Below are positions 21,927 through 30,300 of a stretch of DNA of 64,000 nt, in pieces (position 1 is the stretch's first letter; each line of letters begins with the position of its first letter). Origin of the DNA: Strigops habroptila (taxonomy: Eukaryota; Chordata; Aves; Psittaciformes; Psittacidae); NCBI RefSeq assembly GCF_004027225.2, contig NC_044301.2, positions 26,847,685-26,911,684 of the forward strand, given 5' to 3'. Under the pieces are notes generated by a model. The model did not search any database and was not told the DNA's origin. It saw only the letters and a list, made by a program, of their open reading frames with translations. The position numbers and the translations under genes were made by a program.

Positions 21927-22243
21927 TGCATCGAAGAGGGGTTATTTCATCCTGAGAGGGCCGCACCGTAAATTCACTATTCCCCCTCGCTTTTCGCTCT
22001 CAGGAGGACACACCTTTTAATTTCCTTAGACTAATTTCATCAAAGAGGGGTTATTTCGTCCGGAGAGGGCTGCACCGTAGATTCACTATTCCCCCTTTCG
22101 CTCTCAGGAGGACACGCCTTTTAATTTCATCAGAGATGTGCACTGATTGCATCAAGGAGGGGTTATTTCGTGCTGAGAGGGCCGCACCGTAAATTCACTA
22201 TTCCCCCTCACCTTCACTCTCAGGAGGACACACCTTTACTTGT
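21927..22243 (-). repeat. ERV-b leader: three tandem repeats
   Basis: Between gag and the primer site are three imperfect copies of a unit of about 90-110 bp, starting near 21929, 22039 and 22150. Each has gaggggttatttc, then gagagggc(c/t)gcaccgta(a/g)attc, a pyrimidine run and ctcaggaggacac. The leader of a retrovirus normally holds packaging signals. A role for these repeats is conjecture. Confidence 0.85.
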
Positions 22244-22251
22244 CTCTTGTT

Positions 22252-22271
22252 CAATACACACACACACACAT
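22252..22271. repeat. (CA)n microsatellite
   Basis: Short run of about nine CA units in the ERV-b leader. Confidence 0.9.
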
Positions 22272-22314
22272 TAGAGTCTCTCAAAAAGCACCTGGGCACT
22301 TTCTGTTTCACTGA

Positions 22315-22334
22315 GAATCCTGTCCGTGACGCCA
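22315..22334 (-). promoter_or_regulatory. ERV-b primer binding site (tRNA-Ser)
   Basis: The + strand reads gaatcctgtccgtgacgcca, matching (with at most one difference) the 3' end of a tRNA-Ser of the UCN type as I know it. It is distinct from the GCU-type serine site in ERV-a. Two bases separate it from the LTR. Confidence 0.75.
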
Positions 22335-22336
22335 AT

Positions 22337-22952
22337 TGAAATGTCGCATGCCCGTCAAAGGCCGGAGCGCGGTTTTACTCGTATTCTCGGGAACAGAATT
22401 AAGACTCAAAAGGGAGTCAAGCGCCAAGGAACTTTATTTGCCCACCAACAAATGCCCACCAACAAATTCCAGAGAGAGAGAGAGAGAGAAAAGAAGGAAA
22501 GCAAGAGGAAAGAATAAAAGAGTTCATAGCGATAGCTACCATCCTGGAGCTGTGGCGTCTCAACAGTCCGATTAGTTCCAAGTCCAGTGGGGGAGATGTT
22601 CTTCCTCTCTATGCTGGTTGGTGCTATTCTTTTATATAGTTGCAACCACATCCTCCACCCGGTGGTGGTGCACATGCCCAATACTGTCACTAGGGGGTCT
22701 TCTCCCCCCCCCCCCCGTGGTTCCGTAAGGCAAACATCCTGCACCAAGGTGTCAATTGGCGGTCGACATGGAGACAGATATCCTTCGCAAACATCTGCTG
22801 CAGGGGTGGTGTCGGTTTTCCTGCCATACCGATGTGGAGACAGACATCCTGCTGTGGCAGTGGTATCGGCAATGTCGGTCTTCCTGCCATAGCAATGTTG
22901 AGCCAGACATCCTGCTGTGGCGGTGGTGTTTTCCCCGGCACAGCCTCTTACA
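22337..22952 (-). repeat. ERV-b 5' LTR
   Basis: A 616-bp LTR with TG...CA ends. It has a GA-rich run (22471-22491), poly(A) signal AATAAA on the minus strand near 22435, and TATA (ctatataaaaga) near 22635. U3 includes a run of C at 22704-22715 and about three imperfect copies of a unit of about 60 bp (22755-22935; shared core agacatcctgctgtggc). The repeats may be enhancers. The 193-codon minus-strand frame across this LTR is only a shadow of these repeats. Confidence 0.85.
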
Positions 22953-23052
22953 AGAGCCTGGGAGTAATACTTCAGCAAATCTAGCAAAGCTCTGGATGGA
23001 GGTTAGTGGATAGAAAGAAACTCTTCAGGTATCCTTACTTCTGCTCTCAGGA
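22953..23052 (+). repeat. Right copy of 100-bp host duplication
   Basis: Second copy of 8588-8687. Here it follows the intact end of the ERV-b 5' LTR and continues into unique host DNA. Confidence 0.93.
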
Positions 23053-23159
23053 ATGCTTTAAGGGAAGCTGGGCTACTCACAAGTTATTACACAAGAAAGC
23101 AAGCAAGCAAGCAAGTAATTTTTTGGTTTTTAATCCAATATTGTTTTGAATTTGTCCTG

Positions 23160-23255
23160 TGCAGCCAGCTCTAGGTGGCCCTGCTTAAGCAGGGGGTTGG
23201 ACCAGATGACCTCCAGAGGTCCCTTCCAACCTCAACTGTTCTGTGATTCTGTGTT
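23160..23255 (+). repeat. CR1 3' tail (+)
   Basis: Short CR1 tail: gcagggggttggaccagatg, then ccttccaacctcaactgttctgtgattctgtg, ending in CR1-type octamer-like repeats. A short GCAA repeat lies just upstream (about 23094-23117). Confidence 0.85.
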
Positions 23256-23587
23256 GGAAGGCTGCGTCAGTTCTGTATTTCATGTTTATTTGTAATCTCT
23301 TCGCTGTTTTGTTCAGCATGCATTAGTTCATAGCTGAGGTATGAGTAAGTTTTGAGGTTTTTCTTCAGCTCTGTTAAATATAGAGCAATGACTTCTGTAC
23401 TCTAGAAAGAAGAATAGATGCAGCATTGTTGTGGTTTAAGCAATTAAGTACCATGCAGCTGCTTGCTCACCCCCTCCCCAGCTACCAGAAAGAAAATTAA
23501 CTCTATCCCAGCTGAAACCAGGACAAGTATGTTTCCTGGAACAAACTCTATGAATAGTGTTTTGGGTTTGCTTTTTTGGCATTGTTG
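23256..23587. other. Intron with a collapsed ERVL LTR
   Basis: Mostly unique DNA. At 23427-23525 lies a 99-bp remnant holding both ends of the ERVL-type LTR (minus): tgttgtggtttaag at left and gctgaaaccaggaca at right, with the middle of about 450 bp missing. Confidence 0.65.
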
Positions 23588-24673
23588 TAGAATCGTAGAA
23601 TCATAGAAGAGTTAGGGTTGGAAAGGACGTTAAGATCATCTAGTTCCAACCCCCCTGCCATGGGCAGGGACACCACACACTAAACCATGTCACCCAAGAC
23701 TCCATCCAACCTGGCCTTGAACACTGCCAGGGATAGAGCATTTACCAATTCTTTGGGCAACCCATTCCAGTGCCTCACCACCCTCACTGTAAAGAACTTC
23801 TTCCTTATATCTAACCTAAACTTCCTCTGTTTAAGTTTGAACCCATTACTCCTTGTCCTATCACTACAGTCCGTAATGAAGAGTCCCTCTCCAGCATCCT
23901 TGTAGGCCCCCTTCAGATAGTGGAAGGCTGCCATGAGGTCTCCACACAGCCTTCTCTTCTCCAGGCTGAACAGCCCCAACTTTCTCAGCCTCTCTTCATA
24001 CGGGAGGTGCTCCAGCCCCCGTATCATCCTCGTGGCCCTCCTCTGGACTTGCTCCAAGAGTTCCATGTCCTTTTTATGTTGAGGAGACCAGAACTGTACG
24101 CAGTACTCCAAGTGAGGTCTCACGAGAGCAGAGTAGAGGGGCAGGATCACCTCCTTTGACCTGCTGGTCATGCTTCTTGGATGCAGCCCAGGATACGGTT
24201 GGCTTTCTGGGCTGTGAGCGCACATTGCCGGCTCGTGTTAAGTTTCTCATCAACCAACACCCCCAAGTCCTTCTCAGCAGGGCTGCTCTGAATCTCTTCT
24301 CCACCCAACCGGCAGCTGTGCCTGGGATTGCCCCAACCCAGGTGTAGGACCTTGCACTTGGCTTGGTTGAACTTCATGAGCTTGGAATTGGCCCACCTCA
24401 CAAGCATGTCAAGGTCCCTCTGGATGGCATCCCTTCCCTCCGGTGTATCAACCGAACCACACAGCTTGGTGTCGTTGGCAAACTTGCTGAGAGCGCACTC
24501 AATCCCACCGTCCATGTCGCCAATGTCAAGATGTCAAAGAAGATCACTGCCAACACCAATCCCTGAGGGACGCCACTCGTTACTGGTCTCCAACTGGACA
24601 TTGAGCCGTTGACCACAACTCTTTGCGTGCGGCCATCCAGCCAATTCTTTATGCACCGAGTGGTCCATCCATC
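23588..24673 (-). repeat. CR1 LINE, RT C-terminal half (-)
   Basis: A 1.1-kb 3' portion of a CR1 with frames 24515-24168 and 24225-23680 encoding RT palm to C-terminus ([11 protein letters not shown], then [36 protein letters not shown]). The catalytic box reads F-A-N-D where F-A-D-D is usual. The 5' side is cut exactly by the LTR of ERVL-1 at 24674. It belongs to a non-LTR retrotransposon that integrates by target-primed reverse transcription and is dead here. Confidence 0.9.
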
Positions 24674-25218
24674 TGTCCTGGGTTCAGCAGTAGCAGTCAT
24701 TTTTCTCCTTCTTAGTAGCTGGTGCAGTGCTGTGTTTTCGACTTTAGTCTGGGAACAGTGCTGATAATACACCGATGTTTTTAGTTCTTGCGAAGTAATG
24801 TTTACTCCGATCAAGGACTTTCTCAGTCTCATGCTCCACCAGGGAGGAGGGGAAGCTGGGAGGAAGCAGAGACAGGACACCTGACCCAAACTAGCCACAG
24901 GGGTATTCAATACTGCAGGATGTCATGCCCAGTATATGAACTGAGGGGAGTTACCCGGAAGGCCCAGGTCACTGCTCAGGTCGGGCTGGGTATCAGTTGG
25001 CAGGTGGTGAGCAATTGTATTCTCTCCTCTTTTAATTTCCCTTATCATTATTATTAGTGGTGGTGGTAGTAGTGGTTTTGTATTATACCTTAGTTACTGG
25101 ACTGCTCTTATCTCAACCCATGGGAGTTATATTCTTTCGATTCTCCTCCCCATCCCTCCGGGAGTGGGGGGAGGAAGAAGGGGGGGAGTGAGTGAGCGGC
25201 TGGGCTTAAACCATGACA
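24674..25218 (+). repeat. ERVL-1 5' LTR
   Basis: A 545-bp LTR with TG...CA ends. It interrupts a CR1. It belongs to the same family as the LTRs at 32485, 46207, 52092, 53972 and 60300. Confidence 0.88.
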
Positions 25219-25226
25219 ATTCTTTG

Positions 25227-25244
25227 TGGTGCCCAACATGGGGC
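25227..25244 (+). promoter_or_regulatory. ERVL primer binding site (tRNA-Lys type)
   Basis: Reads tggtgcccaacatggggc: the lysine-1,2 primer site (TGGCGCCCAACGTGGGGC, intact at 52066-52083) with two CpG-decay changes. It lies eight bases from the LTR. Confidence 0.8.
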
Positions 25245-25339
25245 ACGAAGGGTTGAGATAACAACAGATCTGACCAGAGTGTGTCTAATCATATTTGTGA
25301 TAAGCATTCATTGTTTCGGATTAATAGTCACTCATCACA

Positions 25340-25939
25340 ATGCTGATTTATTTGCTCTCAGAGTCGTTGCGCTTGATCTCAGGGTTTCAGCATGTTGTAC
25401 CTTCCTTACAGCCAGTATTTGCTGTTTTAGTGTTTATCGGCTGGGGGGCCTGGGCTAAGGTTATTCTTTCCCTGTACTTCATGGTAATGACTTGTAGTAC
25501 AATAGACTCATTGATCATGAAACTGGTCTGGCTTGTCTTCCCAGCGTGGCCATCACCCCTATACTTTGGGAGGTATATAATGGAAATTTTTAACAATTGC
25601 ACATCATTCTTTTTCCTTCCCTTGGGGCGTCAACCTATGGAGGAGATACTCTGTCACACCCTCTGCTCCCCCACCACACTATTTACAGTAGGAGTAGATT
25701 CTGGAAAAGTTAAAGATCCTGAATATCCTTTCAATGCCCTTGAAAGCAATCTACTCCTTTTACTGGGACCCACCCTGTTTCTGCATATGCTCTCTATGTT
25801 TTGCCTACAGTGTGACCACCCTGAGAAGGATCCGATCTCGAAAGCTAAGCAGGGTCTGGCTTGTGTCTTGTCTAGGGTTAAACAACGATATAGGAGGACC
25901 ACAAAGAGATATTCTCTGAGGCCGGAAAGTCATGAGTGA
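25340..25939 (+). CDS. ERVL pre-gag hydrophobic ORF (199 aa)
   Basis: Unrecognised protein just downstream of the ERVL primer site. It has about four hydrophobic segments: residues 24-38 (LQPVFAVLVFIGWGA), 40-52, 57-71 and 137-155 (NLLLLLGPTLFLHMLSMFC), then a basic tail (RYRRTTKRYSLR). Related sequence occupies the same position in ERVL-2, -3, -4 and -5, so it is part of the family and not a local accident. In ERVL-5 the end of this region runs without a stop into gag, which suggests an N-terminal extension of Gag. Residues about 155-176 are encoded by 5S-rRNA-like DNA. It could be a membrane-targeting leader; this is inference. Confidence 0.6.
   Translation: MLIYLLSESLRLISGFQHVVPSLQPVFAVLVFIGWGAWAKVILSLYFMVMTCSTIDSLIMKLVWLVFPAWPSPLYFGRYIMEIFNNCTSFFFLPLGRQPMEEILCHTLCSPTTLFTVGVDSGKVKDPEYPFNALESNLLLLLGPTLFLHMLSMFCLQCDHPEKDPISKAKQGLACVLSRVKQRYRRTTKRYSLRPESHE
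25803..25865 (+). other. 5S rRNA-derived segment in ERVL-1
   Basis: Starts gcctacag and continues accaccctgag, tccgatctcg, aagctaagcagggtc, following the order of vertebrate 5S rRNA from base 1 to about base 70, with a gap of about 10 bases inside the duplicated gatctcg region. It is in element sense and lies inside the hydrophobic ORF. The 3' half of 5S rRNA and a Pol III terminator are absent. Confidence 0.8.
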
Positions 25940-26184
25940 GAGGGTGTGTGGGACAGTATGGGCAAGTGTCTAGTCCAGTGGGCCCCTCCAGTGCTTTGGA
26001 AGCGTTGGAGATGGAAGGCAGCTGTATGCAGTCCCCTACAATGAGTTGCAGAAACTGCTGAAGGAGAGGGCGCTTCAAGTCAGTTTGCAGAGGTGAAAGC
26101 CATCCAGCTGGCCTTGGACATTGCTGAATGAGAAAAATGGCCAGTACTTACCTCTATACACGAGGCAACAGCATACAATTGAGT

Positions 26185-26696
26185 TCATTGGCTGTTTTCC
26201 CCCAAAATTAAATCCCCTTGAGGTACACATCGGAATTGCCCATCTTCCCGCATTACCCACCAGATATATCCAGGTCCCTGAGCAAAAGCAATGTCACGAG
26301 TGGGTTTACCTTTACCTGAAGCAGGAATAACCCAGACTGTCTTCCCCAGCAAATTCTTTATGTGCACCACAGGAACTTTATCCCCCTCTACAGTACGTAG
26401 AAGTTCTGATTGGGCTGGGCCAGCCCTGTTGGCTGATCCCCTCGAGCTGACCAACCAGGTGGCTTTTGGTAAATGTGTATCCCAATGTTTGAAAGTCCCA
26501 CGACCCATTGCTTTCAGTGTAGTTCTTAAAACCCCATTGTACCGCTCGATTTTCCCAGAGGCTGGTGCATGGTAGGGGATGTGATATACCCACTCAATGC
26601 CATGCTCTTTGGCCCAAGTGTCTATAAGGTTGTTCTGGAAATGAGTCCCATTGTCTGACTCAATTCTCTCTGGGGTGCCGTGTCAGCACAAGACTT
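26185..26696 (-). pseudogene. pol: ERVL-2 integrase C-terminal part
   Basis: Encodes the integrase core end and C-terminal domain: IESDNGTHF-type second-aspartate region near 26650, IPYHAPASGKIERYNG with the catalytic glutamate near 26560, then TFKHWDTHLPKATWLV and a basic SH3-like end (VHIKNLLGKTVWVIPASGKG). A CR1 insertion at 26697 splits it from the rest of pol. Confidence 0.78.
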
Positions 26697-27605
26697 AGAA
26701 TCAGAGAATCATAGAATAGTAAGGGTTGGAAAGGACATTAAGATAATCTAGTTCCAACCCCCCTGCCTTGGGCAGGGACACCTTGCCCTAAACCACGTGG
26801 CCCAAGGCTCTGTCCAACCTGGCCTTGAACACTGCCATGGATGGAGCATCCACAACCTCCCTGGGCAACCCATTCCAGTGCTTCACCACCCTCACTGTAA
26901 AGAACTTCTTCCTTATATCTAACCTGAACTTCCCCTGTTTAAGTTTGAACCCATTACCCCTTGTCCTACCACTACAGTCCCTAAGGAAGAGTCCCTCCCC
27001 AGCATACTTGTAGGCCCCCTTCAGATACTGGAAGGCTGCTAGGAGGTCTCCACGCAGCCTTCTCTTCTCCAGGCTGAACAGCCCCAACTTTCTCAGCCTG
27101 TCTTCATATGGGAGGTGCTCCAGCCCTCTTATCATCCTCGTGGCCCTCCTCTGGACTCGCTCCAACAGCTCCATGTCCTTTTTATGTTGAGGACACCAGA
27201 ACCGTACACAGTACTCCAAGTGAGGTCTCACAAGAGCAGAGTAGAGGGGCAGGATCACCTCCTTTGACCTGCTGGTCACGCTTCTTTTGATGCAGCCCAG
27301 GATACGGTTGGCTTTCTGGGCTACAAGTGCACACTGCCAGCTCATGTTTAGCTTCTCATCAACCAACACCCCCAAGTCCTTTTCTGCAGGGTTGCTCTGA
27401 ATCTCTTCTCTGCCCAACCTGTAGCTGTGCCTGGGATTGCCCTGACCCAGGTGTAGGACCTTACACTTGGCTTGGTTAAACTTCATAAGGTTGGCATCGG
27501 CCCACCTCACAAGCATGTCAAGGTCCCTCTGGATGGCATCCCTTCCGTCCAGCTTATCAACTGAACCAGCTTGGTGTCGTCGGCAAACTTGCTGAGGGCG
27601 CACTT
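26697..27605 (-). repeat. CR1 LINE inserted in ERVL-2 integrase (-)
   Basis: A 0.9-kb 5'-truncated CR1. Its single frame 27603-26788 encodes RT from the palm to the C-terminus, and the catalytic box reads KFADDTKL in the neighbouring frame near 27580. The 3' end carries octamer-like repeats. The insertion lies between actt (26693-26696) and actt (27602-27605), a short target duplication. Because this CR1 interrupts ERVL-2, it is younger than that provirus. Confidence 0.9.
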
Positions 27606-28539
27606 GTTTCTCAAGGCCCAGGATAGTGTTCTAGGCAGTGGCGTGGGGCACAGCATATGTTTCCAGCCATCCGGTGGTTGCTTCCACCATGGTAAGCACA
27701 TGGCGCTTGCCTTGGCAGGTCAGTGGGAGTGTGATATAGTCAGTCTGCCAGGCCTCCCCATATTTGTACTTCAGCCATCGTCCTCCATACCAGAGAGGCT
27801 TTAACCACTTGGCTTGCTTAATTGCAGCACATGTTTCACATTCATGAATAACCTGGGCAATAGTGTCCATTGTTAAGTCCACCCCTCGATCACGAGCCCA
27901 TCTATATGTTGCATCTCTGCCTTGGTGGACTGAGGTGTCATGGGCCCACAGGGCTAAAAATAATTCACCCTTATGGTGCCAATCTAAGTCCATCTGAGCC
28001 ACTTCAATCTTAGCGGCTTTATCCACTTGCTGGTTGTTCTGGTGTTCCTCAGTGGCCCGCCTCTTGGGTACATGAGCATCTACATGGCGTACCTTCACCA
28101 CCAGGTTCTGTACCAGGGCAGCAATATCTTGCCACAATGCAGCAGCCCAGATGGGTTTACTTCTGCGTTGCCAGTGGCTCTGCTTCCATTGCTGCAACCA
28201 CCCCCACAGGGCATTTGCCACCATCCATGAGTCAGTATAGAGATAAAGTACTGGCCATTTTTCTTGTTCGGTAACGTCCAAGGCCAGCTGGATGGCTTTC
28301 ACCTCTGCAAACTGACTCAATTCACCCTCTCCTTCAGCAGTATCTGCACCTTGTCCTAGGGGACTCCACACAGCTGCCTTCCATCTCCAGTGCTTTCCCA
28401 CAATATGGCAGGACCCATCAGTAAACAAGGCATATTGCTTTTCACTCTCTGACAGTTCATTATATGGTGGGGGCTCTTCATCATGCATCACCTCCTCTTC
28501 TGGTGACATCCCAAAATCTTTGCCCTCTGGCCAGTCCAT
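27606..28539 (-). pseudogene. pol: ERVL-2 RNase H and integrase N-term/core
   Basis: One long frame (302 codons from 28539). RNase H has all four acidic positions visible: FTDGSCH, VKAIQLALDV, LYTDSWMVA and HVDAHVP. The integrase zinc domain follows (HDTSVHQG and CETC), then the core's first aspartate (WQTDYITLPL). The frame is cut by the CR1 at 27605. It is open for its length despite the age of the provirus. Confidence 0.85.
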
Positions 28540-29750
28540 GATGACTTCTAGAATTCCTGGATGACTGGGATTTCCTATTCGAGCTCATTGTGTAATTAGT
28601 GCGGCCCACTTACTCCATGTAGCATCAGTTGCATGATGTGTAGAGGAGACCCTGCCTTTGAACATCCAGCCCAGCACAGGCAAGTGGATTGCCCGGAGAA
28701 GCTGTGCTTCGGTTTCAATCACTTCTGAAGCAGCTTGAACCCCTTCATAGGCTGACCATATCTCTTTTTCAGTGGGAGTATAGCTGGCCTCGGATCCTCT
28801 GTATCCCTGACTCCAAAAGCCGAGGGGTTGACCTCGAGTCTCCCCTGGAGCTTTCTGCCAGAGGCTCCAGGTAGGACCATTCTCCTTGGCTGCGGGATAT
28901 AGCACATATTTCAAATCTTGCCCAGTCTGGACTGGTCTAAGGGCTACTGCATGAACTATTTCTCGTTTAATTTTTTCAAAGGCTTGTTGTTGCTCAGGGC
29001 CCCATTTGAAATCATTCTTCTTCAGGTCACATAATAGAGAGGGCTTACAATCAGACTGTAATTTGGGATGTGCATTCTCTAGAACCCCACAACACTGAAG
29101 AAAGCTTGTGTTTCTTTCTTGTTAGTTGGTGGAGACATTGCTGTTAAGTTGTTGATCACATCTGTGGGGATCTGGCGATGTCCATCTTGCCATTTTACTC
29201 CCAAAAATTCAATCTCCTGTGCAGGTCCCTTGACCTTACTCTGTTTTATGGCAAAACTGGCCTTCAGCAGGATTTGGATTATTTCCCTCCCCTTCTCAAA
29301 AACTTCTTCTGCTGTATCACCCCACACGATAATGTCATCAATGTATTGCAGGTGTTCTGGAGCTTGCCCCTGTTCCAGTGCAGTCTGGATCAGTCCATGG
29401 CAGATGGCAGGGCTGTGTTTCCACCCCTGGGGCAGTCGGTTCCAAGTGTACTGGACGCCCCTCCAAGTGAAAGCGAACTGTGGCCTGCACTCTGCTGGCA
29501 AAGGGATTGGGAAAAATGCATTGACGCTATCACTTGTGGCATCCCACTTGACTGCCTTTGACTCTAGTTCGTATTGAAGTTCTAGCATGTCTGATATGGC
29601 AGCACTCAATGGTGGTGTGACTTCATTCAGGCCACGATAGTCTACTGTTAATCTCCACTCTCCATTAGATTTTTGCACTGGCCATATGGGGCTATTAAAG
29701 AGTGAGCGGGTCCTGCTGATCACTCCTTGGCTCTCCCATCTACGGATGAG
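28540..29750 (-). pseudogene. pol: ERVL-2 reverse transcriptase
   Basis: RT in two frames. 29723-29079 carries FNSPIWPVQKSNGEW, LTVDYRGLNEVTPP, LPQGWKHSPAICHGL and an intact QYIDDIIVWGD catalytic box. 28914-28585 carries the connection domain (TRGQPLGFWSQGYRGSEA). A frame break near 29070-28920 separates them. The sequence resembles class III (ERVL/foamy-type) RT. Confidence 0.85.
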
Positions 29751-30300
29751 CTAATGGATGGGAATCAGGGAGTCTCGGTTGGTGCAATATTGCTGCTGGT
29801 GCACTGCTGTGGTTGTGATTGGCACTTGTTATTCTTTGACCTTCAACAACTTCACAACAGAAGGATCCTGTGAGAGACCAGGCAAGGTAGACAGCTGCTT
29901 AATTTCCTCTGTCTCCAAGGCAGCTATACCAAAAGCCCATCTACACCCTTTTGGGTCTTTGAAGTACCCTCTCCTGAGGGGTACTGTCTATGCCACAGAT
30001 GCATGGAGCCTCTGGACCAGTCACAAGAGGGTGCTTTTACCACTCCTTCCCAGTTAGGCTCATTTCAGCCTCCGGTACAGTCAACTCTTGGGATCCTCCT
30101 GTAACTCCAGAAACATAAATGTGTTCCACCCCATGATACCTTGATGGCATCAGGGTACACTGTGCATCAGTATCTACTAGAGCCTTATATTTCTCTGGGA
30201 CTGATGTGCCGGGCCATTTGATCCACACAGTCCAGTAAACCTGATTGTCCCTCTCCTCCACCTGGCTGGAGGCAGGGCCCCTCTAATAGTGATCATAAGA
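29751..30300 (-). pseudogene. pro: ERVL-2 protease remnant
   Basis: Minus-strand 30261-30037 shows a protease-like start: YWTVWIKWPGTSVPEKYKAL, then VDTDAQCTLMPS. The active-site box D-T-G is changed to D-T-D, which would abolish an aspartic protease; the equivalent in ERVL-4 keeps D-T-G. The downstream part is frame-broken. Confidence 0.75.

Larger units (their letters stand above)
8688..22952 (-). mobile_element. ERV-b: provirus interrupted by ERV-c
   Basis: A minus-strand provirus of about 7.9 kb once the nested ERV-c is discounted. Order in element sense: 5' LTR (22337-22952), serine-tRNA primer site, leader with three tandem repeats, gag (21926-21636, then 15214-14027), pro-pol (14040-11590 plus integrase remnant), env (10815-9066), polypurine tract near 8980-8996, truncated 3' LTR. 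The 5' LTR has TG...CA ends and is followed by agagcc. The left LTR has lost its U5 end and joins host DNA directly. The gene order and the gag-pol abutment resemble gammaretroviruses (class I), but gag has no zinc knuckle. Confidence 0.88.
24674..26157 (+). mobile_element. ERVL-1: class III provirus, truncated (+)
   Basis: Plus-strand ERVL copy: 5' LTR 24674-25218 (tgtcctgggttcag...ccatgaca), lysine-type primer site 25227-25244, a hydrophobic open frame with a 5S-rRNA-like segment (25340-25939), a short gag piece (GVWDSMGKCLVQWAPP) and then a jump near 25995 into RNase H (RWRWKAAVCSPL, KAIQLALD). It ends abruptly near 26157, where a minus-strand ERVL begins. Capsid, protease and RT are deleted. 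ERVL elements lack env. Confidence 0.85.

Noticed and set aside
21927-22243. CRISPR-like array
   Set aside because: Only three long, imperfect, adjacent units with no spacer pattern, within a proviral leader of a eukaryotic genome.
22406-22987. 193-codon minus-strand protein with HRYGRKTD-type repeats
   Set aside because: It lies across the ERV-b LTR and into host DNA; the repeat pattern comes from the U3 tandem repeats.
25803-25865. A functional 5S rRNA gene
   Set aside because: Only about the first 70 of 120 bases are present, box C and the T-run terminator are absent, and the segment sits inside proviral coding sequence.
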